NCBI GenBank assembly: GCA_049840815.1
Contig: JASGJI010000020.1
Span: 124,001-188,000, forward strand
Reading direction: 5' to 3'
DNA: 64,000 bases
Source of the DNA: JASGDN01 sp049840815
Lineage (GTDB): Bacteria > Chloroflexota > Chloroflexia > Thermomicrobiales > UBA6265
Shown: piece by piece, positions 1 through 11,528 of the stretch
Layout: every line of letters begins with the position of its first letter
Numbering within the stretch: the first letter of the stretch is position 1
Program-made: the position numbers and the translations under genes
The notes under the pieces: model-generated
What the model saw: only the letters and a program-made list of their open reading frames with translations
What the model was told of the DNA's origin: nothing
Database searches by the model: none

Positions 1-38
1 AGTCCCCTTGCCACCGGCAACTCATGGCTGACACACCA

Positions 39-997
39 CTAGGTGTTGATTTGCAATAGGTTGTTGCGGAATGCGGAGATGCGATCCATGGGCGGCTTTC
101 CGCCGATGCCGGTGTGAGGACGCGTGGTGTTGTAGGTTTCGACCCAGCCGGACAAGGCCTTGGCGCGATCATCCGAGGTGTCGTAGGTCGTGGCATACGC
201 CCACTCCCGCAACGCCGTCTGAATGAACCGCTCCGCCTTGCCGTTCGTGCGCGGCGTGTAGGGCCGGGTCCGGCGATGCTGGAGGCCCAGCTCCACACAG
301 GCCGTCCGAAAGGCGTGGGGACGATAGCACGAGCCATTGTCGGTCATGATCGCGGCCACCGTGATCCCCTGCTCCCGATACCAGCCCACGGTGTCCCGGA
401 GCATCTGCACCGCGGCGTCGCTCCGTTCATCGGGCAAGATCCGGACCTGCGGACCCAGGAATGATCGTCAATCGCCACATGCACCGCCTCCCAGCCGATG
501 CCACGACTCTGCCGCGTCCGATCCCCAGTGATGCGATGTCCAACCCGATCGAAGCGACCGAGCTTCTTGGTGTCGAAGTGGATCAGGGCACCGGGTTCCG
601 CCAGCTCGTAGCGGTTGGGCGGCTGGGCTGGTTCCAGGTCTTTGGCGCGGGACAAGCCCGCCCGCCGGAGATAGCGGCTGACCGTGGCCCAGGAACACCC
701 GTGGATCGCGGCCAGCTGTTTCCCGCTCTGGTGGTCTCGCCGTCCGGCCTCGATCGCCGCGACCGTCTCGGTGGCGGTCGGGTTCCGAACGTGGTGGGGA
801 CGAGACGACCGATCGGCGAAGGGATCGACGCCGGGCTGCGACGGGGCATCGGCCCGATGCAGCCACTTCCGGACCGTCGTTTCGGAGATCCCGAAGTCCG
901 CCGCGACCCGCGTCACGGACTGCCCCTCCTCCCGCACCCGCCGCACCATGAGCGCTCGACTCCATAGCGTCGTTCTGGCACCCTTATGGACGTTCAT
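39..997 (-). pseudogene. IS481-family transposase, frameshifted
   Basis: Start chosen at ATG 997 (MNVHKGARTT); the ORF reaches further upstream but those residues fall in the inverted repeat. The N-terminal part has a helix-turn-helix (VTRVAADFGISETTVRKWL) and a second DNA-binding segment. An integrase/rve catalytic core then begins (LIHFDTKKLGR, VHVAIDDHS). At about 447-448 the frame changes by a one-base loss, and the core continues in another frame with PDERSDAAVQ, MTDNGSCYRP, RTRPYTPRTNGKAERF and HTGIGGKPP. These supply the second and third acidic positions typical of DDE transposases. Joined, the protein would be about 318 residues, a normal family length. Either a real loss-of-function mutation or a sequencing error explains it. 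Confidence 0.85.
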
Positions 998-1102
998 CCG
1001 GTTCCCTCCTGGCTCGCTGAAGACGTCAGACATCTCAAGCGTCCATGATCCGAACCGGATGAACAATCCCCTTCCTCACCACAACCTACTGAAACCCTAC
1101 AC
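43..1102 (-). mobile_element. IS481-family insertion sequence flanked by CTAG
   Basis: The element carries one transposase gene and has imperfect terminal inverted repeats. Reading inward, both ends begin GTGT and share ttNcaNtaggttgt (left end from 43, right end reading down from 1102). A CTAG tetranucleotide sits directly outside each end (39-42 and 1103-1106), which fits a short target duplication. From memory, the family founder IS481 of Bordetella prefers NCTAGN targets. The right-hand CTAG contains the stop codon of the neighbouring RraA-like gene, and the left-hand CTAG contains the transposase stop. The element is probably inactive because its transposase is frameshifted. Confidence 0.8.
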
Positions 1103-1798
1103 CTAGAGTAGGCCGAAGTGATCGAACGCTTCGCGCAGCGTACGTCCCTCGACGAGCCAGGCGCGCATCGCGTTCTCCCCGCTCGCTTTCTCGCGGGCCA
1201 GCCGGATGACCTCGTCCTCGTCCTCACGTGGGATGACGACGATCCCATCCACATCGGCGAACACGAGTTCACCGGGTCGTACCAGCACCCCTCCGCATTC
1301 GACGGGCTCACCGATGGCGACAATCATGCCTCGGCCCTTTGAGTCCACTGGCCGCATGCCGGTGGAAAAGACCGGAAACTGCATCTGTTCGATCACCCTC
1401 ACGTCCCGGGTGTGACCATCCAGAATCGCCCCCCGGCCGCCCCGAGCGCGGGTTGCTGTGGATAGCAGCTCACCCCACAGGCAGGTGCGGGTGGATCGGT
1501 TGGTCCCCGCTACCACCACGCCATTCCGTGGCACAGAGTCGATTGCCTTGATTTCCATTGAATAGGGATCATCGGGAAGATGATAGATATCGGATGAGAG
1601 AATCGTGTGCGCTCGACCCACCACCACTGCGCCCGACCACACGGGACGGATGTCGGCATGCATCGCCTGCTCGCGGTAGCCAAGCGAATCGAGAACATCC
1701 GATAGGACGCCGGTATAGAGCTCCTGTGCTAGCGCATCGAAGAGCTGCCCCTCGTCATGCTGACCGGTGATCACTTCATCCCCGTGCAGATCGATCAT
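1103..1798 (-). CDS. RraA-like / HMG aldolase family protein
   Basis: This is a 231-residue protein of the RraA fold, a family that includes 4-hydroxy-4-methyl-2-oxoglutarate aldolases and the RNase E regulator RraA. The diagnostic stretch GAILDGHTRDVRVIEQM (G-x-x-x-DG-x-x-RD) is intact; it holds the substrate arginine and the metal-binding aspartate. An upstream GELLSTATRARGG segment matches the conserved GxxxxxxAxxxGxxG region, and the C-terminal GEPVECGGVLVRPGELVFADVDG is also typical. Enzymes of this type act in the cytoplasm on oxo-acids; the exact substrate cannot be read. The TAG stop codon lies within the CTAG at the IS481 border, so the insertion seems not to have altered the protein. 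There is no operon partner. Confidence 0.8.
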   Translation of the reverse strand: MIDLHGDEVITGQHDEGQLFDALAQELYTGVLSDVLDSLGYREQAMHADIRPVWSGAVVVGRAHTILSSDIYHLPDDPYSMEIKAIDSVPRNGVVVAGTNRSTRTCLWGELLSTATRARGGRGAILDGHTRDVRVIEQMQFPVFSTGMRPVDSKGRGMIVAIGEPVECGGVLVRPGELVFADVDGIVVIPREDEDEVIRLAREKASGENAMRAWLVEGRTLREAFDHFGLL

Positions 1799-2030
1799 CG
1801 TAACTTCCTTATCGGCGGCATCATAATCATGAACGATCGTTTCATGATATCCAGACTCCTGCCGCTGTCAATCCTGTATAACGGAGATCCTCAAGAATGG
1901 CAGCGCGAGCGTCATGTTCCAGCGTTCCCCTGATCGCCCATCCCGAGCGATCCAGGCATGCGGCCGAGTTTGCATGCCCCTATGACAGGTAGAAGAAGCT
2001 TCGAATGGCGATGCGACAATCGTACGTATT

Positions 2031-2806
2031 ATGAATCCAGAAGGAGCCGGGCGAGCAGAAGTCGCTATGGAATCAGAGATCGCGACGCTCGACGCCGGCC
2101 GTGCTCGATTGCGAGAGCGATTCCCCGGCGGACCCGAAGCGCACATCGCCCAGTACCGCGAGTGGCTGCGCACTGAACTGACCTACACCGCGAACGCGAT
2201 CGAGGGCAGCACCCTCAGCAGCGTTGAGACCCGCATGATCGTTGAGGATGACGCGATCATCCCGGACAAGTCGCTGCGGGAGCATCTCGAAGCGCGCGAT
2301 CACGCCATTGCCTGGGACTACGCCACGGACGTGGTGGAGGCTAGGCCTTCAATTGAAGCCACTGATTTGCTCGAACTGGCATCGGCGAGTCCTCTACAGC
2401 ACCAATCATCATGAGGCTGGCTTTTTCCGTCAGGGCGCGATGCGGGTCTCTGGCTCACAGACGATCTTTCCGAGTCCGTTGAAGGTGCCGGATCTGATCG
2501 ATCGGCTCATCGATGACGTCAACCACCGACCAGATGATGTGCATCCAGTGGTCCATGCTGCGCGCATGCACCTCGATTTCGTGAAGATTCATCCCTTCGT
2601 CGATGGGAATGGACGCACCGCCCGCATCCTGATGAACCTGCTGCTGCGCCGTAGTGGGTACCCGGCGATCCCGCTACCACAGTGAGCGCCTGTCTTACCT
2701 GAACGCGATTGAACGGGCTGATATGGACTACGGCGAGGTGTTCGTGCAGTTGTTGGTGCGACTCGGGAACGCAACGATCGATCACCTGTTAGCCTCGACA
2801 GAGTAG
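2031..2806 (+). pseudogene. Fic-domain protein, two frameshifts
   Basis: Three frames join into one Fic protein of about 258 residues. The N-terminal piece has ELTYTANAIEGSTLS, resembling the inhibitory helix (S/T)xxxE(G/N) of Fic proteins, though the usual Ser/Thr is Ala here. A one-base gain near 2377-2379 moves the frame to HRRVLYSTNHHEAGFFRQGAMRVSGS and the catalytic motif HPFVDGNGRTAR, which matches HxFx(D/E)GNGRxxR exactly. A second one-base gain near 2670-2673 leads to the C-terminal helices ERLSYLNAIERADMDYGEV. Intact Fic enzymes transfer AMP or similar groups to proteins. With the catalytic motif preserved, the disruption is recent or artefactual. The 2031 start lacks a clear ribosome site; ATG 2067 is an alternative. 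Confidence 0.8.
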
Positions 2807-3647
2807 TGCTCCATCTGGGAGACGAGGTCACGAGCGCTTTGTGATGGAGGCGGTAGCTATATAAGGCGTTGGCCTCGCGAAAGCCCGGCTGCAGGCCAGT
2901 CCCTGCTTCCAGTCCTGCCCCCTTGAATCACTCAGGAGCCGTCGGGTTCGCTCGTCCACAAGGTTATTCGTGATGGGCGAGAACGGCTTCGGACAATAGG
3001 CCTCCTGGAACCGCCGAAGCATCCGAAATCAGTTTCAGCCGTTTGATGTGAAATTCCTCTCCCCCAGCAGCGGCCAGGTCACCTCTCTTCCAGAAAATAT
3101 AAGACGACCACTCCGATCCGGACCGTCCTGTTCAGTGTCGGAAGAGACCGTTACTGAGCCCCCATTTCGCATTCCGGCGAGGTCGTTGGATCGAATACAA
3201 CCAATCGAGCATGGTTCGCCTACCAGGCTGCTGAAGCACTCAGGTGTGCTGGCAACAACGGCCACTCTTCCACCATATACAGTGCTGATGGGTTCATAAC
3301 GGCACTACATGAATGTATCGCAGGCAGGTTGCGAGAATTTCCAGCAGCCTGCCGGACTCGCCGATATCTAGACACGACGGTCATTGCACCGATGGAGTCA
3401 CCCCAAATCTGGATTTACCTATCTCCAGACCGGCAGTGATCCTCTGAGGCTTACTATCGAGCTGAGGACAGCAGGACGCCGACCATCGGAGACGCGATCA
3501 GCGCCCGCGATGCGTGCCAGGGCAAGGTCGCGTCCGGTTCCCGTAATCCGGGGCCACATCCGGAAAATGCGTAAAACTACCACTATTGTCTCCGACGCAT
3601 CGCTCCTAGGATGGACTCCTGATCCAGTTTTCGGGAGGAGGTCCGCC
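2807..3647. other. Gene-poor stretch, no supported feature
   Basis: About 840 bases between the Fic relic and the first surface-protein gene. Short open frames exist on both strands, but none has a recognisable motif, ribosome site or coherent codon pattern. The region is plausibly degraded accessory DNA like its left neighbour. Confidence 0.5.
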
Positions 3648-6027
3648 ATGCGCCGCGCTCACCGCCAAATACATTTGGGGCTCACTATCTTGCTGGTTCT
3701 GCTCGGTCACATTGCCCCCCCTGGGCCGGTCGCCGCGAAGGAGATCGGATGCGAGGATGGGTTGGTCGTCGATGAGGCGACCGGCATGTGCCTGCCTCCG
3801 GAGGATCTGCCGACCGGCCGATGGAGAGGCTATTGCGGGTGAGACGGGATCCATCCGCAATCTCACGGTGCTCACATTCTCCTGCCCCATCAACTGGAAC
3901 CCGGCCACGCGGGGTATCGAAGCGTCCCGCGATATGTGTACCGAACCATCGGTGCCGGACATGTCCTACTCCGTGCTCTACGAGGGAAAGTCCCAGTTGA
4001 TGGTGCCGTTTGGCACGGGTATCGACGTCGCGGCCGCGGGAATCCCGCTGAATCCGGGCATGTGGACCATTCAGGAGACACCTCGGGCGGGGCTTGACGC
4101 CCCATTTGCCTTCTGCGTCATCTACGATGCAAATGGTGCGTCGCGCTTGACCGTCTCCGAAACGGTGCAGGGCGGATCGCTGAACATCCTGCTGGCGGCG
4201 GATGAAAAGGTCAACTGCGAGTGGTACAGCGTGGCGACGGTGCCGCAGGTGACGGGCGATCCCAATGCCCTGCCGATCGATGGGCTTCTCCTGGACGGGT
4301 TCTCGTGCCCCTATGGAACCAGTCCAACCTCGCCACTCGCCTCCTTGCTTGCGACCTGCATCGAGAAGGGCGTAGCTGCCGTCACCTACACAGCCTCACG
4401 GGATGGCGTGGCCGTATCGACCCAGGTTGGGGCGACCGATGACCCCCGTGTGGACTTCCAGAGTGGACTCGACACGCGCCTGATGAGTGGTCCGTGGACC
4501 GTCTCGGCAACCCTGCCCCCTGAATACAGCAAGACGGCGATCTTCTGTTCGATCATCACCGAGGACGGCACGACGACTGACCTCCCGGCAGAGACATCCA
4601 TCAGCAGTGTCGGCCTGGAGCTACACCTTGGCGATACCGGTTTCTGCAACTGGTTCAATATTGAGAGTCAACCACGCTCCGGTCCCTCTCGTGGAATCGT
4701 GCTCCTGGTGCGGACGTGCCCGGATGGGTTCGACCGGGTTTTCGGTGACTATCAGACGTGCACGCTACCTCTCCAGGAACCCATCTCGTTCGACTTCATC
4801 CACAATGGTCAGGTAGTCGAAACCGGAACCGCTTCGGCACCGGACACCCAGCTCACCGTCAAATCCAACGGTGGACGCCCCGACGCAGGCGAATGGACGA
4901 TTCGGCCGAGCGCCAAACCGAACATGACTGAACCTGGCTGGTTCTGCTGGGGCGTCAATGGGGCAGGTGAACTTGTCTATGACATCGAGTTCTTCGCACC
5001 ACCCGATGGGGGCACCGGAGTCTCGGCCAGGTTCGGCCCCGATCTCCAGTTGCAGTGTGATGTCTGGCTCTATGCGGGCAACCTGACCGGGACGGTACAG
5101 ACTTCTCTCTTCACGTGCCCGGAAGGCTTCGATGCGAGCAACCCGGCGGCCGGAGACAGGCATACGTCCTGCTCCAGGAGTCCAGGCCTGAGTGTCGAGT
5201 ACGTCGTCGACGGCGTCAGCGTGCGACGGGATTCGACAAGCTTCAGAGGCGAGTCGTTTTTTCCGGGCCAGCCTGGACAGTGGCAGATCAAGGTAGGCCC
5301 AGAAGCGGGGGCGGGAGTCACGTTCGCTACATGCGATCACACCCGAGCGGCACTGAACCAGCGCCAAACCATCGAGCCTACGATCAATTCCGATCGTCGT
5401 TCGATCACCCTCGACCTAAATGAAGGCGACACGCTGATCTGCGAGTTCTTCCTCGGCCCGATGATGGCCCCGGCAGATACAGTGACAGGGACCGAGGTCG
5501 CCACGGAACCAGGCGAGACCGAGGTAAATCCGGACGCCACCACGACCCCCACCCCAGCGAGCGGCACGTTCGGTGGCGGCAGTACGAAGCCCGGCAATGC
5601 GGGCGATGCTGCTGTCCCGACGACCGGGACTGGCGGTGACACGGCTGGTTCGACAGGCGACGGAAGCACCAGTGCCCTGTCCATTCAGCATTACGATTGC
5701 GGGATCCCGATCATCAATCTCACCCTGGACGAACTCGTCGAAACCTGCTCCGCTTCACTGGATCCAAGCGCTTGGACGATGAATGAGGAGCCGTTCGCCA
5801 TTGGCGATGGCTACGCCGAGTGGCCAAACCTCGAGGCGGGTACCGTGACGGTGAGCAATGCGGCGACGGAGGGCAAGGACGACACGGCCTCCGCTGTCTA
5901 CTGCAGCATCGCGACGATCGATGGCATTCCGCTCGTTGGCATGGAGGTGCCGGTGAAGAATGGCGCGATCGATTTGGTGTTCGACCAGGCAGCCGTCGTC
6001 TACTGCGCCTGGTTCGTAGCGCCTTAG
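3648..6027 (+). CDS. Secreted multi-module Cys-rich surface protein (frameshifted near start)
   Basis: Start at ATG 3648, after a strong GGGAGGAGG ribosome site. The first residues form a signal peptide (MRRAHRQIHLGLTILLVLLG), followed by a Cys-pair motif C-EDGLVVDEATGM-C. Between about 3810 and 3817 the frame moves by one base; from there the frame stays open to 6027. The reconstructed protein is about 792 residues. It contains five modules of 100-130 residues, each opening with an xxFSCP/TCPDG-type Cys and closing with C-x-W-(F/Y/L), as in CEWYSVA, CNWFNIE and CAWFVAP. The pattern resembles prealbumin-like (SpaA/Cna-B) folds. A Thr/Pro/Gly-rich linker precedes the last module. There is no LPxTG signal. 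The next surface gene starts 43 bases downstream, so they are likely co-transcribed. The ligand is unknown. Confidence 0.7.
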
Positions 6028-6070
6028 GGGATCTTCGACCACTCGCGAGCCCATGCACGGGAGGTTCTTC

Positions 6071-8975
6071 ATGCGCCGATCCCTGTCCGCATCACTCCAT
6101 GCAATGGTTATCATCACCCTGCTGCTGTCTGTCCTGTCGCCGGTGGTACTGGCGCAGCCCGCGCCAAATCCCTGTCCCGCAGGCCAGGTCTACTTTCCCG
6201 AACAGAACCTCTGCGTGCCGGAGGGAGAGGTGCCGCCGGACGACGGGAGTGGACAACCGACGGCAACCGAGGAGCCAACGGTTCCCGCGGGCGACCTCGC
6301 CAGTTTCACCTTGTACCACCTGGCCTGCGACGACGATTTTGACGCCGACGCGGTCCGTGACGCGGGTGGAAGTGGCCCCGCGAACGGTTGCGTCACCTTC
6401 GGCAAACCGCCCTTCACCTACACGATAGCCGCCAATCAGGTACCTATCCTCACGACGACACTCGACGCGACGGCGCGCAACTTCGCACGCTTCGATGTGC
6501 CCTCGCCGATTCCGGCCGGAACGCTGACCATCACGGTCACCCCCGTGGAGGCCTACACGACCGAATTCATCTCCTGCGGGATTTCTGTTGGTGGTGGATT
6601 CCGCGATATCGTCGAGCCGTCGATCGTTGCCGGATCCGCAACCCTCCCCACCATGCCGGACCAGGACATCGAGTGCTGGGTCTACAACGTGAAGCGGGCG
6701 CCAAAGACGACTGCAACCGAAGCCACCGTCACCGTCGGCGGCGGCTCGGTCAGTATTGGTATCTACAGCGTCTCCTGCCTGGCCGGCACGGTGATCGATG
6801 CCGATCTGGACCGGAGCTGCACTGAAGGCCTTGCCAACGTCACCTACAAGGTCCTCTCGGAAACGGAGACCCTTGCACTCGACGTCACCGATGGGAACGG
6901 CGTCCTCACCTTCGAGAATATGCGGGATGGGCGGCTGGCCATCGTCGAATCGCTGCCCGCCGGGTACGGCAAGCCCTATGTTCTCTGCACGCACTATTCA
7001 TCCACCAGCGGTGATCGCCAATACGCGCCAACGATCGAGTTCGGAACCGGCTTCATGGCCTCCGTCGCGCCGGGAGATGAACTCGGCTGCACCTGGTACA
7101 ACTTCCCGGCAGCCGGACCGGACAACGGCCCAACGATCATGATCCAGACCCGCCCATGCAAGGATTACGGGGAAGGATTTCCTGCAGAAACCTCCCTGGC
7201 AGAGGCCGATGCCTGGTGCCCTGGCTTCACTGCTTTCTCAGAGTTCCAGGTGTCCCTGGATGGTCAGGATGTCGCAACCGACGAGAGCAACAATGTCAAC
7301 GGCCAAGTCACCTTCATCAAACTGCCGGTGTCGGAAAGTGGCGGTCCTTACGGCATAGCCCTGCTGCCCGACCCGACAACCCAGACGGTGGCCGTCTACT
7401 GCGACAAGGACAACGGCGATGGAGTCTATGAGGTGGTGCCGTCGCCACTGTCCGCTCCCAATCGGATCGACCAGCCACTGGCGGCTGGGGAGACACTGCG
7501 CTGCAGTTGGTTCATCAACTACGACTTGAGTTTGGCCCCAAGCGTGCCCGCCACCATCATCAGCGACCAGTCGGCGGTCGATCCCGGCGTCATCCTGGTG
7601 GCACGTCTCTGCGATCCCGGCGCTGAGCGTACTCCAGCTCAGATTGACGCCGCGTGCACCACCGCTGGGAGCGGCATCACCTTCAACGTCGACGCCTCTG
7701 GCGAGCCGTACCTCAACACAACAACCGACACCGAGGGCGTGATCGATGTGCCGCTTCCGGTGGGCGATACCACGTTCACCATCACCCCGCAAGTTCCGGA
7801 CGGCTACGGGCTGCCGAGCTACCTCTGCACCAGCATCTGGCCGGGCGGCGGAAGTGGAGGCAAGGTTGTGGGACTCACGGAGGACAGCCCCTTCCACGAT
7901 CTCGCCTGGGTCAGCGACAGCAAGGCCACCTGCACCTACTACTTCCCTGTCATTGCCGAGGACGAAGGCGCCAACCCTCCACAGGGGATTGTGGCGGATG
8001 ATCGGGCAGCAGAGGACGAGGCAGCTCCTGAAGCAACAGACGAAGGAAGTGATCCCAGTGTCGCGGCGGAGCAGGAAACACCTGGACCAGACCAGACACT
8101 CCCGGAACCGCAGGTGGGCCAGTCGTCACCGGTAGCCAATGCCGGGAACGACGTTCCAGGAAGCCCGATGTCGGAGGAATCGGGTGTTTCCGTCCTTGTA
8201 CGCCATTGTCCGCCGGAGGCGGCTCAACCAGATGCGGCGCTGGACAAGATCTGTACCCAGCCGGCGAGCGGGCTGACCTTCGAGATTCTTGTTGATGGCG
8301 AGGCCGTCGGAACGTCCGTCACCGACGCCAAGGGCAAGCTCGCCGTCCCGGCCGACGCAGGCCCCGCGATGTACCTCTTCCGTCACCAACCGGCTGCCGA
8401 CCTCAAGGAAATGAGGACAGAGTGCTCCTCCGTCTATGCCAACGGTGCCACCGCGAAAGGCCAGTCCCGCGCGACGGGATCCCAGATGAGAGAAGTCAAC
8501 CTCTCCTTCGATGGTGAGAGTCGCGTCACCTGCACCTTCAATCTCATCGCAGACTCGACGGGTGACTCACCCGGTGCGACAGGAGGTGCGGTCAAGAGTG
8601 ACGGGAATACCACTGGATCCCATCGCTTTACCCTTCAGTTCTGGACGTGCCCGGACGGCGTCGATCCCGCCGCCGACAAAGCCACGCTCGCGCAGGCGTG
8701 CAGTGTTGAGACCGGGGAGCGGACGTTGATGCTGACAATCGACGGTCACACCACCGGGGAAACCATCAGCAGCGCCACCACGTGGGAGTTCCACGACTCG
8801 ACGGTCTATGCCGATATCGGAGTCCAGCGCCCGGTGCGATTCCAGTTGGGGTGGAGCGGGTACGAACGCGGCAGAGGAACAGGGTACGGTCGTGCTGGAG
8901 GGTGGCATGCTCACGGTGACCGTCACCCATCCCGCGACCACCGTCTCCTGCACCTGGTTCCTCTTCCCTGACTGA
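6071..8975 (+). CDS. Secreted multi-module Cys-rich surface protein, paralogue (frameshift near end)
   Basis: Start at ATG 6071 (MRRSLSASLHAMVIITLLL), preceded by GGGAGG at a good distance; an upstream in-frame ATG at 6053 is less likely. The signal peptide is followed by the Cys-pair motif CPAGQVYFPEQNLCVPEG. Six modules follow, each with C near the start and CxW(Y/F) at the end (CWVYNVK, CTWYNFP, CSWFINY, CTYYFPV, CTFNLIA, CTWFLFP). Module two shows classic prealbumin-like phrases such as VTDGNGVLTFENMRDG and ESLPAGYGKPYVLC. An acidic, Pro-rich linker separates modules four and five. A one-base gain between about 8852 and 8859 makes the literal frame end at 8971; in the corrected frame the protein ends with VSCTWFLFPD at 8975. 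It probably forms an operon with the gene before and the Tat protein after it. Confidence 0.7.
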
Positions 8976-9068
8976 AGACGAACCGTATCGGTCAGATGTC
9001 GTTCCCGGGTCCAGTAACGGAAAACGTTCAGGGGCGCATCCCGCGCGGAGCACGGAAGGGAGGATCGC

Positions 9069-11507
9069 ATGAACCACGAGCCGGAGTCCATCGCTAGTGA
9101 AGTTGCACCCAGACTCTCACGCCGGACCGTGCTGGGAGGGATCGGCGCGGCAGGCGCCTTCGCCGGATTGGCGATGCCCACGGGCATTCGCGCCCGCAGC
9201 CAGATATCTGCCCCGATCCCGGTGACGAGCCATCCCCGGCTCTGGCTGACCGCAGACGACCTGCCGCGCCTGCGCGGGTGGGCGAGCGAGGCCAATCCTC
9301 TGTGGCGGGATGGAATCCTCCCTCTTGCCGACGAGCTGAAGGCGGAAATGGATACCGGTCTCGTCCCCGGCGAGGATGATGGCAGCATCGCCTGGAATCC
9401 GTATCCAACCAAGCATTCTGCCAGCTTCTTCGCCTTCATGTCGCTCGTTCATCCCGACGAGGCCGATCGCCAGGACTATGCCGAGCGCGCCCGGACCCTG
9501 CTGATGATGGCCATCAATGAGGCAGCGAAGGGCGTCGCCGACGGCCAACCATTCCGCGATCCCTACTTCTCCATTTTCGACCGCTCGCGGTGGTGGGGCG
9601 AGGCATTTCCCCTGACGGTCGACTGGATCTACCCGGCGCTGACCGCCGAAGACAAATCCGTCATCCGGAAGGTCTTCCTGCGCTGGATCGAGGAAAACAC
9701 CAACGCCCAGGTCACCGGTGAATACAGTCATCCCGAGCCGATTGGCCTCGTCAACGACCCCGCCCTCCTGGCAGATCCCATTGCCCTCCGCTGGGCCGGC
9801 AACAATTACTTCACCGCGCATATGCGTAACATTGGCCTGATGGCGCTCGCCTTCGATGCCGATGATGACCCGGATGGCGAGCTGACCGGAAACCTGGCGC
9901 AGGCCACCGGCGCCTGGCTCTATATGGTCGATGAGGTGTTACGCGGCGATTTCCGTGGTGGGCTCACCGCCGAAGGATTCGAATACAGCCAGCAGGCGCT
10001 TGCGTACATGGCCCAGTTCCTGCTTGCCCTCCACACCGCCGGGCAGGACGATCCGGCGGTGTGGGGTCCACAGGTAGTCTTGCCCAGCAACCCCTTCTGG
10101 GACGAATTGATTCCGGCCTACGTCCATTCGTTGAGCCCGATGACGGTGACCATCCCCGAGATGGAATGGATGGGACCCGTGTTTCAGCCGGCCTGGTACG
10201 GTGATGGGCAGTCGTACTGGGGACCGGACTTCATCGGCTTGCTCGGTGCGCTCGGCCATTACGACGACCTCACCGGCAATACGTCCCGCCTCGATGCAAT
10301 CCGCTGGATTCAGTCAAACCTGCCTCCCGGAGGTGCCGATGAGATGATTCCGGCACGAGTGGCGGGGGCATCGGAGATGGCGTCCAGCGCCATCTTCTAC
10401 TTCCTGCTCTTCGACCCGGACGCACCGGCGCCAGCCGATCCCCGCCTTGGCCTCCCATTGGCGCATTTCGCCGAGGGGATCGGCCGTCTGCTCGCTCGCA
10501 CCAGTTGGGACGACGATGCCACATGGTTTACCTATGCTCTCGGTCCCAACACGGTCGACCACCAGCATTGCGATGGCAACACGTTCGAGTTCTACCGGGC
10601 TGGTGAATGGCTGACGAAGGAACGGACCGGCTACGGCTTCAATATCGCCAGTTCGGATTATCACAACACCGTGACCGTGGAGAACGATCCGCCGGACCAC
10701 AACGAGCCCGATGGCTACCGCAACATCCTCTGGCAACGTGGTTCGCAATGGATGTACGTCGCCACCGGCGACCCCGAGATCCTCGGGCTGAGCATCGGCG
10801 ATGATTACATCTACGCCCTGGGTGACGCCACCAATCTCTACAACTCCGAGGCCGAGCTTTCGACAGATGTCGTGCATACCAGTCGCTCGATCGTTTGGCT
10901 CCAGCCCGACCATATCCTCGTCTACGACCGGGCTACGTCAAAGACGGAAGGGCGCTTCAAACGATTCTGGCTCAACTTGCCAGCCACCGCTACCGTTGAC
11001 GGGACTGTTTCGACGATGACGACGGCGACCGGCCAACACCTGGTGGTCTCGACCCTGCTGCCGGCCGATGCAGAGATCAGTGCCGAGCCCGCCGAACCCC
11101 TGACCGACACCGGCGAGGTGGCGGTTGGCGAGCCGATGCAGTTCCGGCTGCGGGTTGAGGCCCCGGGCGGTCCCCTCAATGCCCGGTTTCTGCACGTCAT
11201 GCAGGGTGTCGATGCTGGAGGCGCGGCCGATGCCGTCGCGCTCATCGAGAGCACCGCGGGCACGCCGTTCACAGGGGTAGTCGTCGCTGGGACGGCGGTG
11301 CTCTTTCCGGTCGATCTAGGGATTGACGTGTCCGACCTCGTCTATACGGTGCCTGAAGCCACGACCCGCCACCTGATCACCGGGCTGGTCCCGGGTAGTG
11401 GCTATGACGTGGAAACGGACACGGCATCCGGCGACCTTGTGGTGACGATCCGAACCGGAACGACGGAGATCGCCGACGATGGCGGAGTGCTTCTCCTGAA
11501 TCTCTAG
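9069..11507 (+). CDS. Tat-exported heparinase II/III-like protein
   Basis: An 812-residue protein with a good ribosome site (AAGGGAGG). A twin-arginine signal (LSRRTVLGGIGAAGAFAGLAM) predicts export in folded form. HPRLWLTADDLPRLRGWA just after the signal is a common opening of heparinase II/III-type lyases. The middle part is helix-rich and fits an alpha/alpha toroid. The HQHCDGNTFEFYRAGEWLTK and SDYHNTVTVEN segments match the beta-sandwich domain, with His and Tyr candidates for catalysis. Such enzymes cleave uronic-acid-containing polysaccharides by elimination; the substrate here is not determinable. It follows the two modular surface proteins with a gap of about 93 bases, which suggests that the polysaccharide-facing functions are expressed together. 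Confidence 0.75.
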   Translation: MNHEPESIASEVAPRLSRRTVLGGIGAAGAFAGLAMPTGIRARSQISAPIPVTSHPRLWLTADDLPRLRGWASEANPLWRDGILPLADELKAEMDTGLVPGEDDGSIAWNPYPTKHSASFFAFMSLVHPDEADRQDYAERARTLLMMAINEAAKGVADGQPFRDPYFSIFDRSRWWGEAFPLTVDWIYPALTAEDKSVIRKVFLRWIEENTNAQVTGEYSHPEPIGLVNDPALLADPIALRWAGNNYFTAHMRNIGLMALAFDADDDPDGELTGNLAQATGAWLYMVDEVLRGDFRGGLTAEGFEYSQQALAYMAQFLLALHTAGQDDPAVWGPQVVLPSNPFWDELIPAYVHSLSPMTVTIPEMEWMGPVFQPAWYGDGQSYWGPDFIGLLGALGHYDDLTGNTSRLDAIRWIQSNLPPGGADEMIPARVAGASEMASSAIFYFLLFDPDAPAPADPRLGLPLAHFAEGIGRLLARTSWDDDATWFTYALGPNTVDHQHCDGNTFEFYRAGEWLTKERTGYGFNIASSDYHNTVTVENDPPDHNEPDGYRNILWQRGSQWMYVATGDPEILGLSIGDDYIYALGDATNLYNSEAELSTDVVHTSRSIVWLQPDHILVYDRATSKTEGRFKRFWLNLPATATVDGTVSTMTTATGQHLVVSTLLPADAEISAEPAEPLTDTGEVAVGEPMQFRLRVEAPGGPLNARFLHVMQGVDAGGAADAVALIESTAGTPFTGVVVAGTAVLFPVDLGIDVSDLVYTVPEATTRHLITGLVPGSGYDVETDTASGDLVVTIRTGTTEIADDGGVLLLNL

Positions 11508-11528
11508 GATGGCGCCTGAACCGCCATC
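11508..11528 (+). terminator. Hairpin directly after heparinase-like gene
   Basis: Perfect 7-base arms gatggcg / cgccatc with a 7-base loop, starting at the base after the stop codon. There is no T-run beyond cttg. Confidence 0.45.

Noticed and set aside
2828..3022. Minus-strand frame of 64 residues that might be a transposase relic
   Set aside because: No recognisable motif, repeats or start signal; too weak to report.
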